Shown: positions 1-8,621 of the stretch, piece by piece
How the letters are laid out: each line of letters starts with the position of its first letter
How positions within the stretch are numbered: the first letter of the stretch is position 1
Assembly (NCBI GenBank): GCA_037721215.1
Contig: JBBJNV010000019.1
Span: 1 to 64,000, forward strand
Reading direction: 5' to 3'
Source of the DNA: Gemmatimonadaceae bacterium
GTDB lineage: Bacteria > Gemmatimonadota > Gemmatimonadetes > Gemmatimonadales > Gemmatimonadaceae
DNA: 64,000 bases
Made by a program: the position numbers and the translations under genes
Notes under the pieces: generated by a model
What the model saw: the letters and a program-made list of their open reading frames with translations, nothing else
Database searches by the model: none
Told to the model about the DNA's origin: nothing

Positions 1-121
1 TGAGTCCCAGGTCTAGTTGAAATTCAGGTGGTGCCGCGGTACTAGAGTGTGAATCTCTGACCGGATCTCCACTCGTTCCCGAGGACACCACCTTCGTCTC
101 ACGTGTAACTTTACTCAATGA

Positions 122-247
<126 letters not shown>

Positions 248-251
248 TTAA

Positions 252-551
252 TCGAGCACTGAGAGGAGTGATAAAGTCGAGGTCCAAGCGACGCACCGCA
301 TAACACATGTGAGTTCCGGGGTTCGCCTTGAACGAATGAAGGTGTGGCTTGGGCACTCCGATATCATCCAAACAGAAGTGTACGCCCGATTCGCCCCTGA
401 CGACGATTTCGATGCCCCGTTGGTACGCAGCGGCGGCACAACTATCAGGCTCGGTGGCGCCATCTGTTGCCGCATAGAAAAAAACACCCTGACCGGGTGC
501 CTGTTTGACGGCTTGCGACGCATTTATCCCGCAGTCTTTGACGTGAAATAA
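252..551 (+). pseudogene. tyrosine recombinase (integrase) C-terminal remnant
   Basis: The open frame from 252 contains T-H-R-I-T-H-V, then M-K-V-W-L-G-H-S-D-I and T-E-V-Y-A-R-F-A-P. This matches the last active-site blocks of phage-type integrases: the degraded H-x-x-R-x-T box, the L-G-H-S box with its catalytic histidine, and the nucleophilic tyrosine followed by A-x-x-A-P. Everything upstream (core-binding domain, first arginine) is absent and a TAA at 249-251 closes the frame. The tail after about 420 does not look like integrase. It sits 50 bp from the 3' end of tRNA-Cys, the usual target for such enzymes, so it is read as the scar of an integrated element. Confidence 0.7.
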
Positions 552-602
552 GCTGGAAGAATTCCCAAACCGCTAACATCTTCTCAAATAACAACTTACC
601 AG

Positions 603-674
603 AGGCGCCGGTCGGAATCGAACCGACGAATAGCAGATTTGCAGTCTGCCGCCTTACCACTTGGCCACGGCGCC
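603..674 (-). tRNA. tRNA-Cys (GCA)
   Basis: Read on the minus strand, the 7-bp acceptor stem GGCGCCG/CGGCGCC is perfect. The D-arm carries AGTGGTAAGGC, the anticodon arm CAGA-CTGCAAA-TCTG gives anticodon GCA, and the T-arm carries GGTTCGATTCC. The discriminator base is U, as expected for tRNA-Cys. The 3' CCA is not encoded. Remnants of a recombinase gene lie just beyond its 3' end. Confidence 0.96.
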
Positions 675-721
675 GTGAATCGCAACTTACCCTTCCCCAA
701 TACCCCGTTCAAGCGCAAGTC

Positions 722-1402
722 TTGCGTCCCCCATCACCCGTGCCGACACGTCTGTCAGGACCCGAGCGCTGCCGCCGCAAATTTCTCCGCTTCTTTCCCG
801 GCGGGTTTGCAGACGAGACCTACATCGACTGGGAACGCAGCTACAAGCAGAAAGCGCACGAAAGATGGGCTCAGGAGCTTGACCGGGAGGAATTCAGCTC
901 GCTCCTCAGTAACAAGGAATTTTCGGAGATAGCGAAACGCGCGGTCGCAATCGAGTCCCGGACAAACCTGCTCTTCTCATTCGAAAAAATTGCGCTGCGG
1001 GACGCTGTCAAATCACCCGATGGCGCCAGGGCGTTCGCCCAGGGCCTGTACACTTTCCTTCACGCCACTGGCGATCCGCAATTGAGATTTGAGCAATGGG
1101 TCGCGGCCGTCGCCGATCTGCCGCGCGTCCAGACGCGGGTTCTGACTTGGCCGGTGACCACTGTTTTCGGGTTCATCGCTCAACCGGAAGCCCACATCTT
1201 TCTCAAGCCGATGGTAACCAAAGCCGCAGCCGCAGCCTACGGCTTTGATTTCAGTTATCGCTCGAGACCCAACTGGGAGACCTATAGCAGCCTCCTCGAT
1301 TTCGCGGCTACAGTAGGCAGGGACATGCGCGACCTGCATCCAAAGGACATGATTGACACTCAGGGGTTCATCTGGGTACAGGGCTCCGACGAATACGACT
1401 GA
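722..1402 (+). CDS. hypothetical protein
   Basis: A 226-residue soluble protein with no signal peptide, membrane segment or catalytic motif I can name. The sequence is of good quality (charged helices around residues 30-75, then a W/F/P-rich half with H-P-K-D-M-I-D near the end), which argues that it is real. The tracked start is TTG; a GTG at 740 is an alternative and the first 25 residues look unconserved. It ends 4 bp before the GNAT gene, so the two are probably co-transcribed. Function unknown. Confidence 0.6.
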   Translation: MRPPSPVPTRLSGPERCRRKFLRFFPGGFADETYIDWERSYKQKAHERWAQELDREEFSSLLSNKEFSEIAKRAVAIESRTNLLFSFEKIALRDAVKSPDGARAFAQGLYTFLHATGDPQLRFEQWVAAVADLPRVQTRVLTWPVTTVFGFIAQPEAHIFLKPMVTKAAAAAYGFDFSYRSRPNWETYSSLLDFAATVGRDMRDLHPKDMIDTQGFIWVQGSDEYD

Positions 1403-1406
1403 CTCG

Positions 1407-1898
1407 ATGACAGACAAAATTGATATCGTGATGGCGACGGAAGACGATCTCCCGCTGATCCTCAACTTCATTCGGAACCTTGCTGAGTACGAGCGAATGC
1501 GCGACATGTGTGTCGCTTCGATTCAAACGCTTCGTGCAACGCTGTTCACCTCGCCACCGGCCGCCGAGGTGATCATCGCCAGCCTGCATGGCAAGCCTGT
1601 TGGCTTCGCGCTCTTTTTTCACAACTACTCGACGTTCCTCGCGCAGCGCGGAATTTTTCTTGAAGACCTTTACGTGAATCCCGAAGGCCGCGGGAAAGGG
1701 GTGGGCCGTGCCCTGCTGGCGAAACTCGCGGAACTGGCGATCGAGCGCGATTGCGGCCGCCTCGAGTGGGTCGTGTTGAACTGGAACGACCTCGCAATCG
1801 GATTCTACAAGAGCATCGGCGCCGAACAGATGAGCGAATGGTCGACTTACCGCATTACCGGCGATTCGCTTACCGAACTCGCGTCCGGCGCCCGCTAG
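1407..1898 (+). CDS. GNAT family N-acetyltransferase (diamine acetyltransferase-like)
   Basis: A 163-residue acetyl-CoA-dependent acetyltransferase. Motif A is clear: F-L-E-D-L-Y-V (84-90), then E-G-R-G-K-G-V-G (93-100), the pyrophosphate-binding loop. E-W-V-V-L-N-W-N and F-Y-K-S-I-G-A follow. This combination (LEDLYV, RGKGxG, EWxVLxWN, FYxxxGA) is typical of the SSAT/SAT2 branch that acetylates polyamines, thialysine or related amines; the substrate is inferred only. ATG at 1407 is chosen because the longer frame overlaps the preceding gene. Its 3' end overlaps the convergent permease by 29 bp. Confidence 0.88.
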   Translation: MTDKIDIVMATEDDLPLILNFIRNLAEYERMRDMCVASIQTLRATLFTSPPAAEVIIASLHGKPVGFALFFHNYSTFLAQRGIFLEDLYVNPEGRGKGVGRALLAKLAELAIERDCGRLEWVVLNWNDLAIGFYKSIGAEQMSEWSTYRITGDSLTELASGAR

Positions 1899-3243
1899 TC
1901 ACGCGGTAAACCAGCGGTCCAAGCGCGGCCGCTCCCAGCGCTCCAGCGATTGCCGGCGCCCCATACTCACCGTCTGTCAGCTCTATACCCGTCACCAGCA
2001 GCAGCACCATTACCGGAAGCGATGCCAGGACGATGACTCCACCGGTGCCGAGCGGAATGCGGAACGCCCCGCGCAACCTGGGCTCCTTCGTTCGCAGTGC
2101 TATCAGTGCCCCGAACTCCAGAAACAACGCCATCGAATACAGCAGCACATCGGCCACCACCAGGTGCGCAAACGAGAGGAGCGCAAAAGCCGAATAGCAG
2201 ACAGCTGAAACCAGAATCGCGTTGCGCGGAGTACCCCGCGAATCGGAATGCGAGAGCATCGCGGGCAGCATTCCGTCACGCGCCATCGCGAATGGAATTC
2301 GTGAGTATGCGAGCAGCAGCGCGTTGAAGAGCGACATCGCGCTCAACATCCCGGCGATCGCGAGACAGATCGCAAGCGGTTCGCCGAACACGCCCGCCGA
2401 CATCCGCGCAATGTCGGGCCACCCGCCTTCGCGCCACTGGGTCCAGTCGCTCGCCCCGAGGGCTGCGGTAAGCGGAACAAGGTAGGCGAGCATAACCAGT
2501 GGCAGGGTAATCGCGAGAGCTTTTGGATAGCTGCGCGACGCATCCTTCACCTCACCCTGCAGCGTGGATGCGTTATCCCACCCGATGTAATTCCACAAGG
2601 CGATCGACAATCCGACGCCTATCCCGCCAAGTCCGCCGACGCCCGCACTGCTGAACGGCTCCCACGGAACGTGAGTCATTCGTGGAACCGCGGCGATCGC
2701 CAGCGCGAGAAAAGTGAGCAGTACGAACAAGCCGGTCACTACCGACACCGAACCGACTTTCCCCGCACCACGTAGATTGATCGCGGTCGCCGTCCAGATC
2801 ACTGCCAGCGATATGACCCACTGAACCGTTGCGTCGATGCCGGGAACAAGGAAGGCGAGATACTGATTGAACAGCACCGGATAGATCGCCATATCCACCA
2901 GTGAATACATCCAGGTCCACCACCCATTCTGAAACGCCCAGAAGGGCCCGAATGCACGATACACCCATCTGTAGTAACCACCCTCCTCCGGAAGCATGCT
3001 CGCAAGCTCTCCGACGATCAGCGTCTCGGGCAGCGACCACAGCAGCGGAATGAGAATGAGAATCAGCAGCCCGAGCCCGGGTCCGGCACTGACGATCAGC
3101 GATTCGGTGGTGAACGCACCGCCCGATACGTTGAAAAACATCACGAATACCAGTGTCAATGTCGTCAGCGACCGGCGCAGCGGAATCGTCATATGCGGTC
3201 GGAAGGTATGAACCGGGCTCTTCCCTGCAACCATGTCACGCAT
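1870..3243 (-). CDS. APC-superfamily amino acid/polyamine permease
   Basis: About 457 residues with roughly 12 hydrophobic segments. The first membrane helix holds the APC substrate-binding pattern F-N-V-S-G-G-A-F-T-T-E, followed by G-P-G-L-G-L-L; then E-L-A-S-M-L-P-E-E-G-G-Y-Y-R-W-V, the conserved loop of the family. The SGG-x-F-x-x-E plus AGP arrangement resembles the plant-type polyamine uptake branch. That would fit the convergent SSAT-like acetyltransferase, but the substrate is an inference. The longest frame begins with TTG at 3267; ATG at 3243 is preferred, with ATGs at 3234 and 3192 as alternatives. Confidence 0.85.
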   Translation of the reverse strand: MRDMVAGKSPVHTFRPHMTIPLRRSLTTLTLVFVMFFNVSGGAFTTESLIVSAGPGLGLLILILIPLLWSLPETLIVGELASMLPEEGGYYRWVYRAFGPFWAFQNGWWTWMYSLVDMAIYPVLFNQYLAFLVPGIDATVQWVISLAVIWTATAINLRGAGKVGSVSVVTGLFVLLTFLALAIAAVPRMTHVPWEPFSSAGVGGLGGIGVGLSIALWNYIGWDNASTLQGEVKDASRSYPKALAITLPLVMLAYLVPLTAALGASDWTQWREGGWPDIARMSAGVFGEPLAICLAIAGMLSAMSLFNALLLAYSRIPFAMARDGMLPAMLSHSDSRGTPRNAILVSAVCYSAFALLSFAHLVVADVLLYSMALFLEFGALIALRTKEPRLRGAFRIPLGTGGVIVLASLPVMVLLLVTGIELTDGEYGAPAIAGALGAAALGPLVYRVTSGRRTRVR

Positions 3244-3289
3244 GCCCTTGAATCCTGAGTCCCGCAAATGGCATCCTGCCCAGCTGAGA

Positions 3290-4060
3290 ATGCGGTGGGA
3301 TCCGCTCTTTCAGCTTCTTCGCCGCACGGTGGTCCGCGCCGGAAGCACCATCGGTGGGCTCGGTGTGTTTCTGGTGGCGGGTATCATCATTGCCGCGATT
3401 GGGACGATACTCTTCGGCAAACTCGCTCAGACCGTCATGGAGGGGAGCACTCAGGCCTTCGACGAGGCATTACTCCGGTGGCTGGGTCGCCAGCACACGC
3501 CACTGATGGACTCCCTGATGCTCGAGGTCACGGCACTCGGCACAGGCATAGTGGTGATGACGATTGTCGGCATTGCCGCGCTCTTTCTCTCTCTCACCCG
3601 TCACAGGTATTCGGCGCTGCTTCTACTGGTGGCGACCGCCGGGGGACTTTTCCTGAATACCGCGCTGAAGTTTTTCTTCGAACGGCCGAGGCCGCAGGTC
3701 TTCGAGTGGGGCACGCACGCGGCAACCTCATCTTTCCCCTCGGGCCACGCGATGAGTGCAGCAATCGTCTACAGCACTGTCGCGTATCTTGCCGCGCGCC
3801 TGCACAAACGAGTCTGGGCACGCTGGATCACGTTGATGATCGCCGCAGTCATCATCATTCTCATCTGTGCCAGCCGGATGTACCTCGGAGTGCATTATCC
3901 GTCGGACGTGCTGGCCGGAGCAACGATCGGACTGGCGTGGGCGGGATTCTGCATGGCGACGCTCGAGGCGATTCAGCGGTATTCACAGCGGGGTGCTCCC
4001 GAGATCCAGGCGGATGAGCAACCAGCACCCGAGCCTGGCGCACTAACCGAAAAGGCGTAG
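3290..4060 (+). CDS. PAP2 superfamily membrane phosphatase
   Basis: About 257 residues with five or six membrane helices. All three acid-phosphatase motifs are present: K-F-F-F-E-R-P-R-P (C1, KxxxxxxRP), F-P-S-G-H (C2, the PSGH box with the general-acid histidine), and S-R-M-Y-L-G-V-H-Y-P-S-D (C3, SRxxxxxHxxxD with the nucleophile histidine). Such enzymes dephosphorylate lipid phosphates such as phosphatidic acid or undecaprenyl pyrophosphate at the outer face of the inner membrane; the exact substrate is not readable. ATG at 3290 is chosen over 3233 because the upstream extension is polar and would overlap the divergent permease start. Confidence 0.88.
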   Translation: MRWDPLFQLLRRTVVRAGSTIGGLGVFLVAGIIIAAIGTILFGKLAQTVMEGSTQAFDEALLRWLGRQHTPLMDSLMLEVTALGTGIVVMTIVGIAALFLSLTRHRYSALLLLVATAGGLFLNTALKFFFERPRPQVFEWGTHAATSSFPSGHAMSAAIVYSTVAYLAARLHKRVWARWITLMIAAVIIILICASRMYLGVHYPSDVLAGATIGLAWAGFCMATLEAIQRYSQRGAPEIQADEQPAPEPGALTEKA

Positions 4061-4065
4061 GAACC

Positions 4066-5043
4066 TCAGCCCAGCCGTCTTAGCCGGAATGCAAGGCCGT
4101 TCCACATCATGAATGGTCGTTCGCCCCCGCATATGACGCTGAAACCATTTTCCGAAGCAAGACGGTTCACATCAGACCTGTCGGCGTCATCGAGCCCGCG
4201 ATACGAAAAGTTGAGGATGACGAAGTCGCCCCCGGGTTTCACGACTCGTGCAACTTCGGCGAAATGATCTGAAACGAGCGTCATCCCGGACTGATAGAGA
4301 TAGGGAAAGGTGTCCACCGCAATTGCCGCATCGAACTTCGCGTTGTCATAAGGACCGAGATTCCGGCCATCGCCCTTTATCAGCCGCACATTCGAAAACG
4401 GCAGGCACCGTCGTTCCGCCGCCCCGATCATCTGCGCAGACACGTCGATACCGTAAACCTCGCGGACGCGCGGCGCCAGGGCGACTGCGAGGCGCCCGAT
4501 TCCACACCCTATGTCGAGAATCACCCGGTCTGCCGCAATCACGCCCGCACTCTCGAGATACGACGTGATTTCCTGCGTTGCGCGCTCGAGCAGCTCGGGA
4601 CTGCCGAGCGAATAGAGCGCAACACTGGCTTCTTCCGATTGCTGAACGGACCAGTCGAACAACCTTTCACAGAACGCAATTCCATCGTCGACAGAACGCG
4701 CTGGCGAAGGCGAGTCCATGTTGGATCGCAGCATTTCCACGATCCTGTCGCAACCTGATGCATTGTCGACAACGAGTTGCGTCAACTCATCCACTCTGTC
4801 CCGCAGAAGGCTGTCATTTGAACGTGAAAGATTCGCGGCACGAGCAGTAATGTTGTCGATTGCCGACTGCACGGCAGCCGCGTCTTCGGTTTCGATCAGC
4901 ATTTGCATCACCGCTACCGCCGGTGACAATTCGCCTCCGAGGCAGCGCTCGAGAATCTCACGCATCGCCGGAGCTTCGATGCCACTTACGAGCCTCTTTA
5001 CTGCTTCTGCCTCGACGCCGGCCCGCGCGGTCAGCCCAGCCAA
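4066..5043 (-). CDS. SAM-dependent methyltransferase (class I) with helical N-terminal extension
   Basis: 325 residues. The C-terminal 170 residues are a Rossmann methyltransferase: motif I V-I-L-D-I-G-C-G-I-G-R-L, motif II region V-Y-G-I-D-V-S, G-D-G-R near motif III, then D-A-A-I-A-V-D-T and V-K-P-G-G-D-F-V-I-L-N-F. The first 130 residues are helical and acidic with no named domain. It overlaps the upstream ATP-grasp gene by 13 bp, so it is the last gene of a three-gene operon. Target unknown; by context it probably acts on the product of the neighbouring ligase. Confidence 0.85.
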   Translation of the reverse strand: MAGLTARAGVEAEAVKRLVSGIEAPAMREILERCLGGELSPAVAVMQMLIETEDAAAVQSAIDNITARAANLSRSNDSLLRDRVDELTQLVVDNASGCDRIVEMLRSNMDSPSPARSVDDGIAFCERLFDWSVQQSEEASVALYSLGSPELLERATQEITSYLESAGVIAADRVILDIGCGIGRLAVALAPRVREVYGIDVSAQMIGAAERRCLPFSNVRLIKGDGRNLGPYDNAKFDAAIAVDTFPYLYQSGMTLVSDHFAEVARVVKPGGDFVILNFSYRGLDDADRSDVNRLASENGFSVICGGERPFMMWNGLAFRLRRLG

Positions 5044-6332
5044 CCCAGCTCTCTCAGGCAGGCATAATCGTGATTCATCAGTCGCATGCCGATATCGTTC
5101 CGGTAGCGTGCATTCGGAACGACGACCTTATCAACGCGTCCATATGCCTGCGTTCTCGCATCTTCGACGGAGGCGCCGGTGCCGGTCACGACCATGATGT
5201 AGCCGACCATCCCGGCCGCGACCAGCTGGCCGTTGCTCATCGTCACTTCTCCGTAATGAACGGCATCGAGCTCCGCCGTGGCCAGCGGCTCACGGAAGCA
5301 TATCGGCGTTCCCTTGCCCAGTTCAGCGTAGCCGTCGGAATATGGAAACGGCGGAACCGTGATGACCACGCCGACTGAATAGCCATCGGACGTTCTGATC
5401 TCAAGGGAGTCGCGCGCTACCAGAGAAGAATGTATGGTGTCCCATGTATCGTGGTGCAACGCATCGAGAATCGGAAATCCCGGGTATCCGAATCTGCAAG
5501 TGAACTCCAGCGGCCAGATGCCGTCGGCGTTTATAATAGTGTTCAGATTGATATAGCCGCAGTACCCGGACTCCCTCAGCGGTCGCGCCATTCTCGCCAG
5601 GCTGGCATCGAAAATTCGCTCTCCCCCGCGATATGTCACGACCGTTCCCATCTCGCCGGTCAATTCGCCGATATCGCCCGGAAAAAAACGCTTGTGTTCC
5701 CAGTCGAGATTGGGCGGCGACAGGAACTCCTCGCCATTGAAAAACGCTCCGACTCCCACTTCCACACCTGAAACGTGGTCCATCAGCACGAAATTCGGCG
5801 CCTCGTCGGGGGTCCAGTTATTCCGCGACGCCGTCAGCAGGGCCACCATATCGGTTCCATCATCGGTCTGGCCGACATAGGCCCGGGTTGATGCCCAACT
5901 CGATCCGTTGAGCTTGAATACATAGCGCCCGGGATTGCACCTCGTGAACGTGATTCCGTCATCGAAGCTCTCGAACGTTCGGCTGATCGCGGTCTGAAGG
6001 CCTGCACCTCTGAGCATCGACTGGCCATATTCGCGATCGGTCTCGAGCCGGTCGCCGAGTTCGCTGCCTCCGACGACGTTGTATCCCTCCCGGCGTAAAC
6101 CGTCCTGGATTGCGCCGGATGATGCGGTCTCGAAAAGAATGATGCCGTCCGGACCAGCCGCCCTGATCCATCCCAGCTCGTTTTGCCAGTCAGCGGTGAA
6201 TTCCAGCATTCCCTGCATGACATCCTGCGAGTTGACATCGGAGGCGTGTACCCTGACATCGTGACCGCCGGCCTGAAGACGCAGGTACATGTCACCCAGG
6301 TCGACCGTCTCGCCGACCCCCAGGAATCTCAC
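5031..6332 (-). CDS. ATP-grasp ligase, PurD (GAR synthetase)-like
   Basis: 433 residues with the layout of phosphoribosylamine-glycine ligase: an N-terminal Rossmann-like part (M-R-F-L-G-V-G-E), an ATP-grasp core with V-F-K-L-N-G-S-S (nucleotide-contact lysine), D-H-V-S-G-V-E-V-G-V and P-L-E-F-T-C-R-F-G-Y-P (metal/ATP-binding E-x-N-x-R-x-G equivalent, with T-C replacing the usual N), and a C-terminal GARS-C-like domain. It is too divergent to be housekeeping PurD and lies between two methyltransferases, so I read it as a ligase of a dedicated pathway making an amide bond from an ATP-activated carboxylate. Substrate unknown. It overlaps both neighbours (4 and 13 bp). Confidence 0.82.
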   Translation of the reverse strand: MRFLGVGETVDLGDMYLRLQAGGHDVRVHASDVNSQDVMQGMLEFTADWQNELGWIRAAGPDGIILFETASSGAIQDGLRREGYNVVGGSELGDRLETDREYGQSMLRGAGLQTAISRTFESFDDGITFTRCNPGRYVFKLNGSSWASTRAYVGQTDDGTDMVALLTASRNNWTPDEAPNFVLMDHVSGVEVGVGAFFNGEEFLSPPNLDWEHKRFFPGDIGELTGEMGTVVTYRGGERIFDASLARMARPLRESGYCGYINLNTIINADGIWPLEFTCRFGYPGFPILDALHHDTWDTIHSSLVARDSLEIRTSDGYSVGVVITVPPFPYSDGYAELGKGTPICFREPLATAELDAVHYGEVTMSNGQLVAAGMVGYIMVVTGTGASVEDARTQAYGRVDKVVVPNARYRNDIGMRLMNHDYACLRELGWLG

Positions 6333-7351
6333 CGGGAGGCTGTCGCCATGGACTCAATTGGACCATGCAGAAAAGCACGCAACCTCAGCTCGTCCCATCT
6401 GTCGAGGAGCGACGTGCGGATGGCAAACGGCGCCGAGGGTTTGACCAGCGCCGCAATGCCAGTGCGCGCGAACCGGGAGCACAGCGCCTCTACCGCCGCT
6501 GCTGCCGATCCGCCAGCATCTTCATTCGTCTTCTCGAGCGAGAATTCACCCGCCATCAGCAGGTAAACAAACCGCGCAGCACCATCCGGCGCGGCCACTG
6601 AAATAGTGTCATGATGATCGTTCAGATAGGCGGTCTGAAGCGTACGCAGATACCCGTGCACCGATCCGGAGTATTCACCATCCGCTATCGCCACGACAAA
6701 CAGAGAATTCAACCTGTAACCGCAGCGCGCAGCTTCAGCGACGATCCGGGCCGGGTCCGAAAGGCTGCACCACGACAGCGCGAGTGCCCGCGGTTTCACA
6801 CGGCGCACAATCCGCAGCGCACAAAGCAGGTGCGCGGTCCCGTCAGCTCCCGATCCAGCTTCCATTGCCAGCCGCTCCCCGGGAGGCTCCGGAATGTACG
6901 GCGGATTGCATACAATGAGATGCGGCCGGTCTGCAAGCAGCATCTCCGTCGTGCTGGTCGACCACAGGTCTGCACACTTGAAACGCGCCCGGTCGGAGAG
7001 CCCCAGGAACGATGCATTTTCAGTTGCGGTCGTCGCCGCCCCGGCGTCGATGTCCAATCCGAGCAATGCGCTGTTGCGCTCGACCCTGAGAAGGTGCAGC
7101 CCCACCAGTCCGCTGCCGGACGTAAGCTCGGCTATCCTCGTTCGCTCGGTGCCATTCCGTGAGGCTGGGCCACGCGACCTTGCGTGGGATAGGGCAGCCT
7201 CGGATGCACACTGGCACAGCAGCGTATCCTCAGGAGAGAAGAACGACGTGAACCGGAATGGAGGCCGGAATGCGCGCAGTCGGCCGGCTTCCGCAATCAG
7301 GGACGGAAGTTCACGGGACGGCGGAACGGGCCTGCCAAATCGATACGGCAC
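6329..7351 (-). CDS. PrmC/HemK-like methyltransferase (NPPY type)
   Basis: 340 residues. A class I SAM fold with I-A-E-L-T-S-G-S-G-L-V-G-L (motif I), L-L-G-L-D-I-D (acidic end of beta-2) and I-V-C-N-P-P-Y-I-P-E-P, the NPPY motif of enzymes that methylate planar amide or amino nitrogens (PrmC, N6-adenine methylases). It lacks PrmC's usual N-terminal domain and carries about 100 extra C-terminal residues, so release-factor methylation is unlikely. Start is GTG at 7351. Only about 31 bp separate it from the oppositely oriented start at 7383, so the promoters must overlap or lie within the genes. First gene of the three-gene operon. Confidence 0.82.
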   Translation of the reverse strand: MPYRFGRPVPPSRELPSLIAEAGRLRAFRPPFRFTSFFSPEDTLLCQCASEAALSHARSRGPASRNGTERTRIAELTSGSGLVGLHLLRVERNSALLGLDIDAGAATTATENASFLGLSDRARFKCADLWSTSTTEMLLADRPHLIVCNPPYIPEPPGERLAMEAGSGADGTAHLLCALRIVRRVKPRALALSWCSLSDPARIVAEAARCGYRLNSLFVVAIADGEYSGSVHGYLRTLQTAYLNDHHDTISVAAPDGAARFVYLLMAGEFSLEKTNEDAGGSAAAAVEALCSRFARTGIAALVKPSAPFAIRTSLLDRWDELRLRAFLHGPIESMATASR

Positions 7352-7382
7352 GAGGGATCGTTTTCAGATAAAGAGGAGGCGC

Positions 7383-7466
7383 ATGTCTTGCAAAGCTTCC
7401 GAGTGGATGTCGTCAAATGCAAACGGCGCACCGCTCCCAGGCGGACCGTCTTATTCTCCGGGTTAA
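7383..7466 (+). CDS. possible 27-residue peptide, candidate modified-peptide precursor
   Basis: A strong ribosome-binding sequence (AAGAGGAGG at 7371-7379) lies 3 bp before ATG 7383. The 27-codon frame starts M-S-C-K-A-S-E-W-M-S-S-N and ends G-G-P-S-Y-S-P-G before TAA. The stop is 5 bp from the ATG of the diiron enzyme, as in translationally coupled genes. Position beside an HDO, an ATP-grasp enzyme and two methyltransferases is what a RiPP-type precursor would show. Against it: the same Shine-Dalgarno is better spaced (8 bp) for a TTG at 7388 in the HDO frame, so this could instead be N-terminal extension or leader. Not resolved from sequence alone. Confidence 0.4.
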   Translation: MSCKASEWMSSNANGAPLPGGPSYSPG

Positions 7467-7471
7467 ACTCA

Positions 7472-8596
7472 ATGCTGAAGTCGATTGAACTGCCCACGGT
7501 TCCGCTTCTCCTGCAGCCGGCAACCCCGGCCTCGGATTCAGCGGAAACTTTTGCGCAACGTTTGCAGGGCCTGCTCGGGGATCCCGATCTCGACGCACTG
7601 CTGGGCTTGAACCCGGGCCTCGAAGATGAGCTGGTTCTTACCGCCCGGCGGCTGGCTGCACTCGCGTATCCCGCCACGCAATCCACACGCCGCCATACCG
7701 ATTCGTGGATCGATCATGGCGCTCGCGCCAGTCTGCACAGATCACTTCTGGTTCTCTATCAACAGCATATGCGTTTACCCGGTGATTCCGGTCTCGAAAA
7801 CCAGTTTCATCCGTTGCCCTGCCGCTTGATCAGGGAGCTCGAGCAGCCATGGGAGCGCGACATGCTGCGGCGGGCGAATGCATCGCACAATCTTTCCGCC
7901 GATGCGTTGCCCTTGGAGCCGGGAGCATTTGCTGCGTGGTATCGTGCAGCGGCGTTCAGTCATCCACTGTACGAACACGACCTCTACGGCTTCGTCGCCA
8001 GCGATGCAACGCGCGCTCAGCTCAAGTGGTTCTTTGAAATGGAATGCGCCGGTGAAGCAGCGTTCGACGATCTGGTCGCGCTTGCACAGGTTGGAACCCG
8101 TGGCGAAATCAAAATGGAGATGGCCACGAATTACTGGGACGAGATGGGCAAGGGTCGCAGTCACGCTGTACACACCCACCTCTTCCATACTCTGATCGAG
8201 GGCCTGGACCTCATCCCGCCAGACGCGATGCAGCTCCCTTGGCAGGTGTTGTCGGGTGTGAACGTGATGCTCTGGAGCTGCATATCCCGCCGCAATGCCT
8301 TCCGCGCTCAGGGCACCCTCGGTGCAGTCGAGTTACTGGCACCGCAGCGCTGCACGCGTCTTGTGCATGGCGCAATCCGCCTGGGAATGAAAAAGAAAAC
8401 GATGATTTACTATGGCGCTCACGCGATCATCGACATCGGCCATGCTGAAGGATGGCTCGCCCATGTGATCGAGCCGCAGGTTCGCGAGCACCCGGCAGCG
8501 CGGGTTGGTATAGCGGAGGGGTTGATTCTGCGAGCGGATACGAGCCTCGACTACTTCGATTATTGCCTGGCGCGCGCCAGAGCAATTGCGGCCTGA
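7472..8596 (+). CDS. haem-oxygenase-like diiron oxidase/oxygenase (iron-containing redox enzyme family)
   Basis: 374 residues from ATG 7472. The helical C-terminal half has the pattern of HDO-fold enzymes: F-F-E-M-E-C-A-G-E (187-195), N-Y-W-D-E-M-G-K-G (220-228), H-T-H-L-F-H (234-239) and Y-G-A-H-A-I-I-D-I-G-H (314-324), supplying candidate Glu, His and Asp ligands for two irons. Family members oxidise or cleave amino-acid-type substrates (UndA, BesC, SznF central domain) using O2. The first 150 residues are an extra domain I do not recognise. A longer frame from TTG 7388 is possible. Divergent from the methyltransferase/ATP-grasp operon, suggesting one pathway. Confidence 0.83.
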   Translation: MLKSIELPTVPLLLQPATPASDSAETFAQRLQGLLGDPDLDALLGLNPGLEDELVLTARRLAALAYPATQSTRRHTDSWIDHGARASLHRSLLVLYQQHMRLPGDSGLENQFHPLPCRLIRELEQPWERDMLRRANASHNLSADALPLEPGAFAAWYRAAAFSHPLYEHDLYGFVASDATRAQLKWFFEMECAGEAAFDDLVALAQVGTRGEIKMEMATNYWDEMGKGRSHAVHTHLFHTLIEGLDLIPPDAMQLPWQVLSGVNVMLWSCISRRNAFRAQGTLGAVELLAPQRCTRLVHGAIRLGMKKKTMIYYGAHAIIDIGHAEGWLAHVIEPQVREHPAARVGIAEGLILRADTSLDYFDYCLARARAIAA

Positions 8597-8621
8597 GCCG
8601 AATTACTGCTGAAGAAAAAAA

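Noticed and set aside
5031-6332. Housekeeping purD
   Set aside because: The fold matches but key residues differ (T-C in place of the Asn of the metal loop), and context is two methyltransferases rather than purine genes.
6329-7351. Release-factor methyltransferase prmC
   Set aside because: NPPY is present, but the N-terminal PrmC domain is missing, a long C-terminal extension is added and no prfA is adjacent.
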